From: Magnetospirillum sulfuroxidans
GTDB lineage: Bacteria > Pseudomonadota > Alphaproteobacteria > Rhodospirillales > Magnetospirillaceae
NCBI RefSeq assembly: GCF_018224925.1
Contig: NZ_JAGTUF010000003.1
Location: 186,001 to 250,000 of the forward strand
Reading direction: 5' to 3'
Length of the DNA: 64,000 bases
Shown: positions 51,632-59,183 of the stretch, piece after piece
Layout of the letters: the number at the start of each line of letters is the position of its first letter
Numbering within the stretch: the stretch's first letter is position 1
Notes under the pieces: generated by a model
Seen by the model: only the letters and a program-made list of their open reading frames with translations
The model's database searches: none
What the model was told of the DNA's origin: nothing
Made by a program: the position numbers and the translations under genes

Positions 51632-52936
51632 ATGATCGATAGCGTCCTCGAGCGTCTCACCCGGTTGCACCCCAAGGTTATCGACCTGTCCTTGGACCGG
51701 GTGCTGACGCTGTTGGACAAGTTGGGGCATCCGCAGAACCTGCTGCCGCCGGTCATCCATGTGGCCGGCACCAACGGCAAGGGCTCGACGGTGGCGTTCC
51801 TGCGCGCTTTTTGCGAGGCCGCCGGATTGCGCGCGCATGTCTACACCTCGCCGCATCTGGTGCGTTTCGCCGAACGCATCCGCGTCGGCGGTCAGATCAT
51901 TTCCGACGATGCCCTGCTGGCTCTGCTGGAAGAGATCGAGCAGGTCAATGGCGACGATCCCATCACCTTTTTTGAAATCACCACGGCGGCGGCCTTTTTG
52001 GCCTTTTCCCGCAATCCGGCCGATGTGGTCATTTTGGAAACCGGGCTGGGCGGGCGATTGGACGCCACCAATGTGGTGGAGCGCCCGGCGCTGACCGTCA
52101 TCACCCCCATCGCCATGGATCATGAAAGTTTCCTTGGCGGCCGGATCGAGGCGGTGGCGGCGGAAAAGGCCGGCATCATGAAGCGCGGCATCGCCTGCAT
52201 CCTGGCCGATCAGGGCCGGGCGGTGAGCAAGGTGCTGGAGGCGCGTTCGTTGGAAATGGGCGTGCCACTGATCAAGGAAGGCAAGGATTTCTTTGTCCGC
52301 GCCACCCCGGATGGCGGCACCTTGTACAAGGGGGTGGCGCAAGAGCTGGAGCTGCCGCCGCCGGCTTTGCTGGGGGCGTTCCAGATGCGCAATGCGGCGG
52401 TTGCCCTGGCCGCGCTTGAACGCCTGAGCCTGGGTGAAAAACCGCCGATCCTGCCGGAATTTGCCGCCGCCGCCCTGAGCTTGGGGATGAAAACGGTGCA
52501 ATGGCCGGCGCGCTTGCAGCGTCTGACCGCCGGTCCGCTGGTCGATCTGTTGCCGGACGGCTGGGAGCTGTATTTGGACGGCGGTCATAATCCGCATGCG
52601 GCCGAGGCCATCGCCCGTCACCTGCGCTCGTGGCGCGACAAGCCGTTATTGGGGGTGTTCGGCATCCTTGCCAACAAGGATGTGGATGGTTATCTGGGGC
52701 ACATGGCCACCCGCTTTCACTCCCTGCGCACGGTGGCCATTCCGGGCGAAGCCGCGACGCTGTCGGCGGAAGATGCCGCCTTGTGCGCCACCAAGCATTT
52801 CGCCATGGACGCCAAGCCGGCGGATTGCGTCGATGGCGCCCTGCGCGCCCTGATCGCCGGTCACCCCGGCCCGGCTCGGGTGTTGATTTGCGGTTCGCTC
52901 TATCTCGCCGGCACCGTGCTGGCCGACAATTCCTGA
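51632..52936 (+). CDS. folC: Folylpolyglutamate synthase / dihydrofolate synthase
   Basis: Adds glutamates to folates (and glutamate to dihydropteroate in bifunctional forms). 434 residues. The P-loop is HVAGTNGKGSTVAF, then the omega-loop YTSPHLVRFAERIRVGG and ILETGLGGRLDATNVV with the conserved Glu and metal ligands. It begins one base after the accD stop, completing the trpB-trpA-accD-folC cluster. The product is a Mur-ligase-like two-domain enzyme in the cytoplasm. Confidence 0.96.
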   Translation: MIDSVLERLTRLHPKVIDLSLDRVLTLLDKLGHPQNLLPPVIHVAGTNGKGSTVAFLRAFCEAAGLRAHVYTSPHLVRFAERIRVGGQIISDDALLALLEEIEQVNGDDPITFFEITTAAAFLAFSRNPADVVILETGLGGRLDATNVVERPALTVITPIAMDHESFLGGRIEAVAAEKAGIMKRGIACILADQGRAVSKVLEARSLEMGVPLIKEGKDFFVRATPDGGTLYKGVAQELELPPPALLGAFQMRNAAVALAALERLSLGEKPPILPEFAAAALSLGMKTVQWPARLQRLTAGPLVDLLPDGWELYLDGGHNPHAAEAIARHLRSWRDKPLLGVFGILANKDVDGYLGHMATRFHSLRTVAIPGEAATLSAEDAALCATKHFAMDAKPADCVDGALRALIAGHPGPARVLICGSLYLAGTVLADNS

Positions 52937-52965
52937 ACGCAGGGCGTCCGATCTTTCAGCCTCCC

Positions 52966-52996
52966 TGATCGGTTGCGATCAGCGGGATAGGGGGGG
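52966..52996. repeat. Dispersed repeat, copy 2
   Basis: Same element as at 16060-16090: TGATCGGTT, two variable bases, GATCAGCGGGATA and a G-run, here in the intergenic region after folC. TGATCG/CGATCA can pair as a 6-bp hairpin. The remaining 90 bases up to the next gene show nothing else. Confidence 0.6.
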
Positions 52997-53086
52997 CCGT
53001 CGTTTGGCGCGCTTGCGTCCGCGCCAAACGCCAAGAAACTGTGTATAGAAAAGGCGATACGCTTTTCAGGGACAAGGGGAACGGGG

Positions 53087-54238
53087 ATGCAAGAGCAAGA
53101 GGACGTCGCCGTCGAGGTGACCGAGCGCGGCTGGATGAACCGGATTGGCGATTCCTTCAAGGCGATGCTGGTCGGCCTCGTCCTTATTGTCGTGTCCTTT
53201 CCTGTGCTGATCTGGAACGAGGGACGGGCCATCGATGCGGCTCGGTCGCTGGCCGAAGGCCGGGCGACGGTGACCGCCGTGGCGGCTGACGCGGTCAGTC
53301 CCGGCAATGACGGTCATCTGGTCCACCTCAGCGGTCGGCTGACTTCGTCGGACGTGCTGGTGCCGGCGACGGTGCTTGCCCGGCCGGCCATCAAGCTGCA
53401 CCGAAATGTCGAGGTGTTCCAATGGGAAGAGTCGAGCCAATCGCAGACGCGCGACAAGGTCGGCGGCGGCTCGACGACGGAGACCACCTATACCTATCGC
53501 AAGGCGTGGTCCGGCGGTCTGAACGATTCAACCCAATTCCATAAGCCGGGCGGCCACAAGAACCCGGCCGCCATGCCGGTTTCCGATGCCACTCAGGTGG
53601 TGGAAAATGCCCGTGTCGGTGCTTTTCGCCTGACCCGCCCGGTGCTTGATCAAGTGGATTTCTATCAACCGGTGCCGGCGGAATCGCTGTCGGCGCTGGC
53701 CGCGCGTGATTTGCGCCGGTCCCTGACCGTCGCCGGCGAATGGGCCTATTCCGGCGCTGCCGATGATCCGAAGGTGGGGGATTTCCGGGTCGCCTACAGT
53801 TTGGTGCCGGCGGCCGAAATCAGCATCATTGCCCGCCAAAACCGCGCCACCCTTGAACCCCACCATACCCGCAACGGCGAAGAATTGCTGATCGTCAGGC
53901 CGGGCGTGGTCGGAGCCGATACCATGTTCGCCGAGGCCGAGCGGGATAACGCAATCCTGACCTGGATTTTGCGGCTGGTCGGCTGGCTGGTGATGTTGTT
54001 CGGCTTCGTGATGCTGAGCCGGTTGCTGGTGGCGTTGGCGGCGGTCATTCCGCTTTTGGCCGATATCGTCGCTGGCGGGATTTTCCTGGTGGCGCTGCCG
54101 TTGTCGCTGTGCCTGTCCTTGGTCACCATCGCCCTTGCCTGGATCGCTTTCCGCCCGTTGATCGGCATTCCGCTGCTGGTGCTTGCCGGCGCGGCGGCGG
54201 CGGCGCCGTTTCTGCGCCGCCGTTTCGTCAAGGCTTAA
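53087..54238 (+). CDS. TMEM43-family membrane protein
   Basis: 383 residues matching the TMEM43 (LUMA, PF07787) family, which is found in bacteria and animals and whose bacterial role is not established. One membrane helix near the N-terminus (about 28-46, MLVGLVLIVVSFPVLIWNEG, the family's WNEGRAI), a large extracytoplasmic domain of about 240 residues (EVFQWEESSQSQT, TYTYRKAWSGGLNDSTQF), then three to four C-terminal helices ending in a basic tail. Conserved family features are the WNEGR, F/VQWxE and YxxxW motifs. AAGGGGAAC precedes ATG 53087. It is a single gene between folC and a minus-strand operon. Confidence 0.9.
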   Translation: MQEQEDVAVEVTERGWMNRIGDSFKAMLVGLVLIVVSFPVLIWNEGRAIDAARSLAEGRATVTAVAADAVSPGNDGHLVHLSGRLTSSDVLVPATVLARPAIKLHRNVEVFQWEESSQSQTRDKVGGGSTTETTYTYRKAWSGGLNDSTQFHKPGGHKNPAAMPVSDATQVVENARVGAFRLTRPVLDQVDFYQPVPAESLSALAARDLRRSLTVAGEWAYSGAADDPKVGDFRVAYSLVPAAEISIIARQNRATLEPHHTRNGEELLIVRPGVVGADTMFAEAERDNAILTWILRLVGWLVMLFGFVMLSRLLVALAAVIPLLADIVAGGIFLVALPLSLCLSLVTIALAWIAFRPLIGIPLLVLAGAAAAAPFLRRRFVKA

Positions 54239-54283
54239 AGCAAGGCGCCTTCAATCAGCGGCGCGTTGCATCAACGACCGATA

Positions 54284-55606
54284 TTACTTCCGCAATACGG
54301 CCACCGCTTCCAGGTGAGCGGAATGGGGGAACTGGTCGATGGGGGTGATGGTTTCCACGCCATACCCGCCCTTGACCAGGATGGCCAGATCGCGGGCCAG
54401 GGTGGCCGGGTTGCACGATACCGCCACCACGACCGCCGGGCCGGCTTCGGCCAGGTGTTCGGCCTGAGCTTGGGCGCCGGCACGGGGCGGGTCGAAAACC
54501 ACCGCCTGGAATTTCTTCAATTCATGCGCCAGCAAAGGCCGGCGCGCCAGATCGCGGGTTTCCGTGGTGATCTTGAGGCCGGCATGGTTGGCGCTGGTTT
54601 CCAGACTGAGCAGAGGCGCTTCGTCGCCCTCCACCGCATGAAGGGTGGCGCCGGTCGATGCCAGCGGAAAGGTGAAGCTGCCGCAGCCGCAATAAAGATC
54701 GGCCACGGTTTTGGCCTTGCCGACACCATCGACCACCAGCCGGGCGATGGCTTTTTCTCCGGCTTCGGTCGGTTGCAGGAAGTTGCCCGGCGGCGGCTCG
54801 ACGGCGATAGCGGCAAAGTGCAGCAGGGCGGGCTGACGGCGGGCGATGGGTTCGATGAAGCCGGCACCGGGGCGACGCCAGGACAAGCGGGCCAAGTTCT
54901 GGCTGTCGGCGAAGGCGGCCAGTTTCTCGCGGTCGAACAGATCAAGGCGGGCATCGGCTTCGATCAGCAGATCCAGGCCGTTTTCACTGAGATTGACGAC
55001 GACGTCGCCGTCCTCGCCCTCGGCCACGGTGGTGGTCAGGATCGCGCGCAACGGGGCGATGATCGCCACCACCTTGCGGTCCAGCAGCAGACAATCGTCA
55101 AGGTCGATGATGGTGTGGCTGGCGCGGGCATTGAAGCCCAGCACGGTGGAGCCCTTGCGGCGGTGAAAGGCGAAGGCGGCGCGGCGGCGGCTGCCGGTGG
55201 CAACCCGCAGCATCGGCGCCACCGGCACCTCGCCCAAGCCATGACGGGCCAGTTGGGTGATCAGCAGGCCACGCTTCCATTCGGCATAAGAGAGGTCATC
55301 CAGATGTTGCAGCGAACAGCCGCCGCAACGGCCGTATTGGGGGCAGGGGGGCACGGCCCGGCCGGGACCGGATTGGGTCACCTCGATCAGGCTGGCGGCA
55401 AGGCCATCTCCGCGCCGGCCTTCGATGCGGGCGACGGCGCGGTCGCCGGGCACGGTGAAGGGGACGAATACCAGATCGTCACCCAAGCGGGCGACGCCGT
55501 CGCCTCGGGCGCCGATTTCGGTGATTTCGACTTCGACGTTTCGGGGCGGCGGGGTGGAACGCGGCTTGGCGCGGTTACTGCTTCTGGCGGGTTTGCGCTT
55601 GATCAT
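54284..55606 (-). CDS. Class I SAM-dependent RNA m5U methyltransferase (RumA/TrmA type)
   Basis: 440 residues. N-terminal TRAM domain (VEVEITEIGARGDGVARLGD), an iron-sulfur site CPQYGRCGGCSLQHL plus a later Cys in DLDDCLLL, then the methyltransferase: DLYCGCGSFTFPLA (SAM loop), FDPPRAGA, and catalytic Cys in AVSCNPATLARDL. The known family methylates uracil C5 in 23S rRNA (RlmC/D) or tRNA (TrmA); the substrate is not decided by sequence. It is the last gene of the minus-strand operon, its start overlapping the lipoprotein stop (ATGA). Its place after a lipid-transport operon looks incidental. Confidence 0.94.
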   Translation of the reverse strand: MIKRKPARSSNRAKPRSTPPPRNVEVEITEIGARGDGVARLGDDLVFVPFTVPGDRAVARIEGRRGDGLAASLIEVTQSGPGRAVPPCPQYGRCGGCSLQHLDDLSYAEWKRGLLITQLARHGLGEVPVAPMLRVATGSRRRAAFAFHRRKGSTVLGFNARASHTIIDLDDCLLLDRKVVAIIAPLRAILTTTVAEGEDGDVVVNLSENGLDLLIEADARLDLFDREKLAAFADSQNLARLSWRRPGAGFIEPIARRQPALLHFAAIAVEPPPGNFLQPTEAGEKAIARLVVDGVGKAKTVADLYCGCGSFTFPLASTGATLHAVEGDEAPLLSLETSANHAGLKITTETRDLARRPLLAHELKKFQAVVFDPPRAGAQAQAEHLAEAGPAVVVAVSCNPATLARDLAILVKGGYGVETITPIDQFPHSAHLEAVAVLRK

Positions 55607-56208
55607 GGCGAGGTCTTCATGGTTTGGGCCGCCCGGCCGAGATCGGCGAGGAAGGCGGCGATGATGTCGGAACTGGCCCGGGTCAGCGCCGCGACTTCCG
55701 CTTGCGGTCCGGCGGCGCTGCTGATATTGGCCTGATAGCTCTTAAGCAGCAGCAAACTGCCGTCGCGGGCCGAAACCACCGTCAATTCCACCGCGGCATT
55801 GGCTTGCCCCGCCGCTGTCGTCATCTCGAAGCGGTTCAGTCGGCCACGCACGATCCAATCTGGCGGCACCCGCGTTTCCGGGGTGATCACGGTGGCGGCA
55901 ATGCCCGATTGGCGCAGCGCTTCGACCAATGCCCCTTGCAGCAAGGCGGTGGGCGGTTCGGCCCACAGATCATAGCGATAACGGCCCAAAGCGCCATCGG
56001 CGTCTTGATAGGCCAAGGGGCGTTCCGACAGCACGCCATCGGTGCTGAGATGGCCGACTTCGACGATGCCCAGTGCCGGCGTGCTGAAAAGGGCTGATTG
56101 GCGGGCGGTTTCCAGCCGGTAGAAGCGGTCCTTGGGCGGCGCGGGTTGGGCGCAGGCGGCCACAAGGGCGGCCATGGCGCAAGACAGAAGAAGGCGAGAC
56201 AGAATCAT
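55603..56208 (-). CDS. ABC-type transport auxiliary lipoprotein (PqiC/MlaC-substitute type)
   Basis: About 201 residues. A lipoprotein signal peptide (MILSRLLLSCAMAALVAAC) with lipobox VAAC and the attachment Cys19. The mature part has the PF03886 fold typical of PqiC: YRLE near the N-terminus, SERPLAYQD, RYDLWAEPPTALLQGAL and a Val/Ala-rich C-terminal half with VRGRLNRFEM. Such lipoproteins are partners of MCE transporters in the outer membrane. Its position directly after mlaD supports that. No mlaC-like binding protein follows, so this lipoprotein may take that place. A longer form from ATG 56229 is possible. Confidence 0.85.
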   Translation of the reverse strand: MILSRLLLSCAMAALVAACAQPAPPKDRFYRLETARQSALFSTPALGIVEVGHLSTDGVLSERPLAYQDADGALGRYRYDLWAEPPTALLQGALVEALRQSGIAATVITPETRVPPDWIVRGRLNRFEMTTAAGQANAAVELTVVSARDGSLLLLKSYQANISSAAGPQAEVAALTRASSDIIAAFLADLGRAAQTMKTSP

Positions 56209-56270
56209 TATGCGAATTGCCTGTTCCATGGCCGGGTCGGCTCCGCCCCGGCGGAAGGGACCCAATAAAA

Positions 56271-57221
56271 TTAGCGCCGTCCCGGTCCGTCCTCGGCCCC
56301 TTTGGTGCCGCCGATCAGCACGCCTGGGTTATCGCGGATCTGGCGGCTGAATTCATGCACGTTGCGGCTGGTTCCTTCAAGGTTATAGGCGATGGAATCG
56401 ATATTGCGAGCCAACGCTTGCAAGGTATGGCGCAAATCCTTGATGGATTGGTCGATGTTGCCTTTGTTGCCGTCAATGGTGGCGACGACATTATCCAGTT
56501 TCTTGCGTGTTTCCACCAGCCCGGCGGTCAATTCGGCGGTATTGGCCAGCGAGGCGGAGATGGCGGCGGCATTGCTGTCGTTAATCACCTGGGTTGACAG
56601 CGTGCCGGTGATTTTTTGCACATCGCTGGTGATCCGCGGCGCCTTGGCGGCCAGATCGCTGGACAGGGTAACCAGATTGGCCAGCAATTCCGGGGCTTGC
56701 TTTTGCATGATCAGCCCCAAGGCTTCGACCTGGGTATTCAACGTCGCCATCAGCGGCAACAAGCCCTGGTCGTTGAGCTTGGAGACTTCGCCGGCCATGG
56801 AATTCATGGTGGCGAAGATGTTGGCGGCGGCGCCGCCGGGAATTTCCGCGCCAGGGGGAAGCAGGATGTCCGAGGTTCCGCCCTTGATATCCAAGGTCGG
56901 CGCCGCCAGGATGCCTGGCGCGGTAATGCGGGCAATGGAGCCTTCGGGCACCGCCCAGCCTTGGCGGACGGCCATGGTGACGCGGAACCAGGTGCGGCTG
57001 TCCTTTTGATAGCCTTGGATTTCCTCGACCTGGCCGACGACGAAGCCTTCATAGGTGACCTTGCTGCCGTATTTGATGCCGCTGACATTGGGCAATTGGG
57101 TTCGGTACAGATCGACCGAACCGGTCTTGCCGGTCAACAGCGCCACCGACACGATCAGGGCCACCAGCATGGCCAGCACGAAAACGCCGACGATGATGTA
57201 ATTTGTGCGTGCGTCCCTCAT
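56271..57221 (-). CDS. mlaD: MCE-domain lipid transport protein
   Basis: 316 residues. One N-terminal membrane helix (about 8-30, YIIVGVFVLAMLVALIVSV), then the MCE domain (VSGIKYGSKVTYEGFVVGQV to LDIKGGTSDILLPPG), then a long helical C-terminal region (about 150-300) with heptad-like repeats. MlaD forms a periplasmic hexameric ring on the MlaFE ABC complex and guides phospholipids. The C-terminal helical extension (about 150 residues) is longer than in E. coli MlaD and resembles PqiB/YebT or alphaproteobacterial forms that may build a needle. ATGA overlap with mlaF. Confidence 0.94.
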   Translation of the reverse strand: MRDARTNYIIVGVFVLAMLVALIVSVALLTGKTGSVDLYRTQLPNVSGIKYGSKVTYEGFVVGQVEEIQGYQKDSRTWFRVTMAVRQGWAVPEGSIARITAPGILAAPTLDIKGGTSDILLPPGAEIPGGAAANIFATMNSMAGEVSKLNDQGLLPLMATLNTQVEALGLIMQKQAPELLANLVTLSSDLAAKAPRITSDVQKITGTLSTQVINDSNAAAISASLANTAELTAGLVETRKKLDNVVATIDGNKGNIDQSIKDLRHTLQALARNIDSIAYNLEGTSRNVHEFSRQIRDNPGVLIGGTKGAEDGPGRR

Positions 57222-58057
57222 AGCCCGTTCCTTTTGTCGTCCGCCGTGTCGTGGTGGTTTTCTTTTTCCCCCAAGAGCCGGCGCAAATAGGCATCGGGGT
57301 CGATCTCGGCTTCTTCGGTGCGGCGGTTCAGCAGGTTCTGGATGCGCTCGTTGTCCGCGTTCTTGATCGCCTCGACCGTGTCCAGCGCCAGCACCTCGCC
57401 CTTATCGAGCACACAGATGCGGTCAGCGATCTTGAAGGTGCTGTCCAGGTCGTGGGTGACGACGATGATGCTCATGCCCATGGCGTCGCGCAGGCGCAAG
57501 ATCAGGTCGTCGATGGAAGACGCCACCACCGGGTCCAGCCCCGCCGATGGTTCGTCGCAGAACAGCAGGCGGGGATCCATGACGATGGCGCGGGCAAAGG
57601 CGGCCCGCTTGATCATGCCGCCCGACAGTTCTGACGGCATCAGATCCTCGAACCCGGCCAGCGAGACCACCTCCAGCTTCAGGCGGGTGACGATGCCGAT
57701 GGTGGTTTCATCCAAGGCGGTGTGTTCGCGCAACGGCAAGGCGATATTGTCGCCGACGCTCATGGACGAAAACAACGCGCCCGATTGAAAGGCGACGCCC
57801 ATGCGGGTGCGCAGATCCTGGCGTTCCAGGGCGGACAGGGTGTTGATATCCCGGCCCAGGATGCGGATGGTTCCGGATGTGGGACGCAGCAATCCCAACA
57901 GGTGATTGAGAAGCGTGGTCTTGCCCGACCCCGATCCCCCCATGATAACGAAAATCTCGCCCGGCATGACGGCCAGCGACACGTTCTTGAGGACGTGGCG
58001 GTCGCCGTAATGGGTGTTGAGGTTGACGACCTCGACGCTGGGGGTGTCACGGCTCAT
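57218..58057 (-). CDS. mlaF: Mla-type ABC transporter ATPase
   Basis: Energy-supplying subunit of the MlaFE lipid transporter, 279 residues. Walker A GGSGSGKTTLLNHL, Q-loop MGVAFQSGALFSSM, signature LSGGMIKRAAFARA, Walker B LLFCDEPSAGLDP, switch His in VVTHDLDSTF. The signature with GGM and the family insertions are typical of MlaF/TTG2A. Overlaps mlaE and mlaD by ATGA. The protein continues past the ATPase with about 35 residues (TEEAEIDPDAYLRRLLGEKE), as in other MlaF proteins where this tail contacts the neighbouring subunit. Confidence 0.96.
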   Translation of the reverse strand: MSRDTPSVEVVNLNTHYGDRHVLKNVSLAVMPGEIFVIMGGSGSGKTTLLNHLLGLLRPTSGTIRILGRDINTLSALERQDLRTRMGVAFQSGALFSSMSVGDNIALPLREHTALDETTIGIVTRLKLEVVSLAGFEDLMPSELSGGMIKRAAFARAIVMDPRLLFCDEPSAGLDPVVASSIDDLILRLRDAMGMSIIVVTHDLDSTFKIADRICVLDKGEVLALDTVEAIKNADNERIQNLLNRRTEEAEIDPDAYLRRLLGEKENHHDTADDKRNGL

Positions 58058-58851
58058 CGGGTCACCAGGAAAACGAAGATCATGTCGGTGATGACAATGG
58101 CGGAAATGGCATGCACCACCGAGCGGGTGGTCATGCGGCCGACGCCTTCGGCCCCGCCCGACACCGAGGCCCCGTTGACGACGCCGACAATGGTCACCAA
58201 CACCCCGAAGATGGCGCTTTTGGCCAATCCGTGCAGCAGGTCGTTCAGCTTCAACAGCGACAGCACCTCGTCGGCATAGCCGGCGATGGTGCCTTGCAAT
58301 TCAAGGCTGATATAGAGACCGGCGGCGAACAGCCCGACCAGATCGGCCCACAGGGTCAACAGCGGCATCAAGATCATCATCGCCAGCAGCGGCGGCGCCA
58401 CCAGGAAACGGATCGGGTTGATGCCCATGACGGTGAGCGCGTCGATTTCCTGGTTGATGCGCATGGTTCCCAGCCGTGCCGCCAAGGCTGAACCAGAGCG
58501 CCCGGCGACCAGGATGCCGGTGATCAAGGGGGCGAATTCGCGCACCACCGACAAGACCACGCCCAAGGTGACCCGGCTTTCGGCGCCGAAAGTCCTGAGG
58601 GTATAGATGCCTTGGATCGCCAGCATCAGGCCGATGGTGGTGGACAGCACGGTAATGATCGGCAAGGCGGCGATGCCGATATCCATGGCCTGGGCGGCGA
58701 CGGCGGGGGCGCGGACCGGTTGGCGCCGCCAATGTCCCAAGACCAGCCAATAGATCGCCAGACCCAGCAACGTGGCGGCAAAGCCGAATTCGGACAATCC
58801 TCGGGCGGCGCCGCGGCCCAAACGTTCGAGAAATCGGGTGAAGGCGGACAC
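58054..58851 (-). CDS. mlaE: Mla-type ABC transporter permease
   Basis: Membrane subunit of the phospholipid transporter, 265 residues with five to six membrane helices. Family motifs: GTMRINQEIDALTVMGINP and FLVAPPLLAMMILMPLLT, then the C-terminal GASVSGGAEGVGRMTTRSVV. I start at GTG 58851, which is 5 bases after the STAS gene's stop and gives the family length; longer readings of the same frame overlap the STAS gene entirely. The N-terminal amphipathic segment (FTRFLERLGRGAARG) fits the interfacial helix known in MlaE. Confidence 0.95.
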   Translation of the reverse strand: MSAFTRFLERLGRGAARGLSEFGFAATLLGLAIYWLVLGHWRRQPVRAPAVAAQAMDIGIAALPIITVLSTTIGLMLAIQGIYTLRTFGAESRVTLGVVLSVVREFAPLITGILVAGRSGSALAARLGTMRINQEIDALTVMGINPIRFLVAPPLLAMMILMPLLTLWADLVGLFAAGLYISLELQGTIAGYADEVLSLLKLNDLLHGLAKSAIFGVLVTIVGVVNGASVSGGAEGVGRMTTRSVVHAISAIVITDMIFVFLVTR

Positions 58852-58856
58852 GGCGG

Positions 58857-59183
58857 TTACGCTTTCAGGCCGGCCTCGACCGTGTCGGCCAGGGCGAACA
58901 CCTTGTCGAGCCGGGCCAGTTGCAGAACCCGCATGGCCGGGGCGCTGACCGCGGCCAGGACAAAGCGGGTGCCGTTCTTGCGAGCCTGTTGATAGGCCTC
59001 GACCAGCGAGGCGATGCCGGAGGAATCGATATAGACGACGGCGGCCAGATCGACGATCACCGGCCGCCGTTCGAACATCAGCTCCATCAGGTGCTTGCGG
59101 ATGGTGGGGGAGTGTTGCAAATCCACTTCCCCGGCCAGCGCCACCACCACGGCTCCGTCTATTTCGCGGCTTTCGATCTTCAT
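58857..59183 (-). CDS. STAS-domain protein in the mla operon (RsbV-like / MlaB position)
   Basis: 108 residues. Strand-helix core PVIVDLAAVVYIDSSGIASL with the DSSG motif (Asp53, Ser54, Ser55, Gly56), the phosphorylation site of RsbV/SpoIIAA proteins. In E. coli the mla operon also contains a STAS protein, MlaB, which binds MlaF and is needed for transport. Here the STAS gene lies on the other side, between a SpoIIE/HATPase protein (ATGA overlap) and mlaE (5 bases apart). It could be both the MlaB equivalent and the target of the phosphatase/kinase. The sequence is more RsbV-like because of the serine pair; this dual role is inference. Confidence 0.92.
   Translation of the reverse strand: MKIESREIDGAVVVALAGEVDLQHSPTIRKHLMELMFERRPVIVDLAAVVYIDSSGIASLVEAYQQARKNGTRFVLAAVSAPAMRVLQLARLDKVFALADTVEAGLKA

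Noticed and set aside
49600-51780. 726-codon minus-strand frame opposite trpB, trpA and accD
   Set aside because: Crosses three confirmed genes and matches no protein family; antisense artefact.
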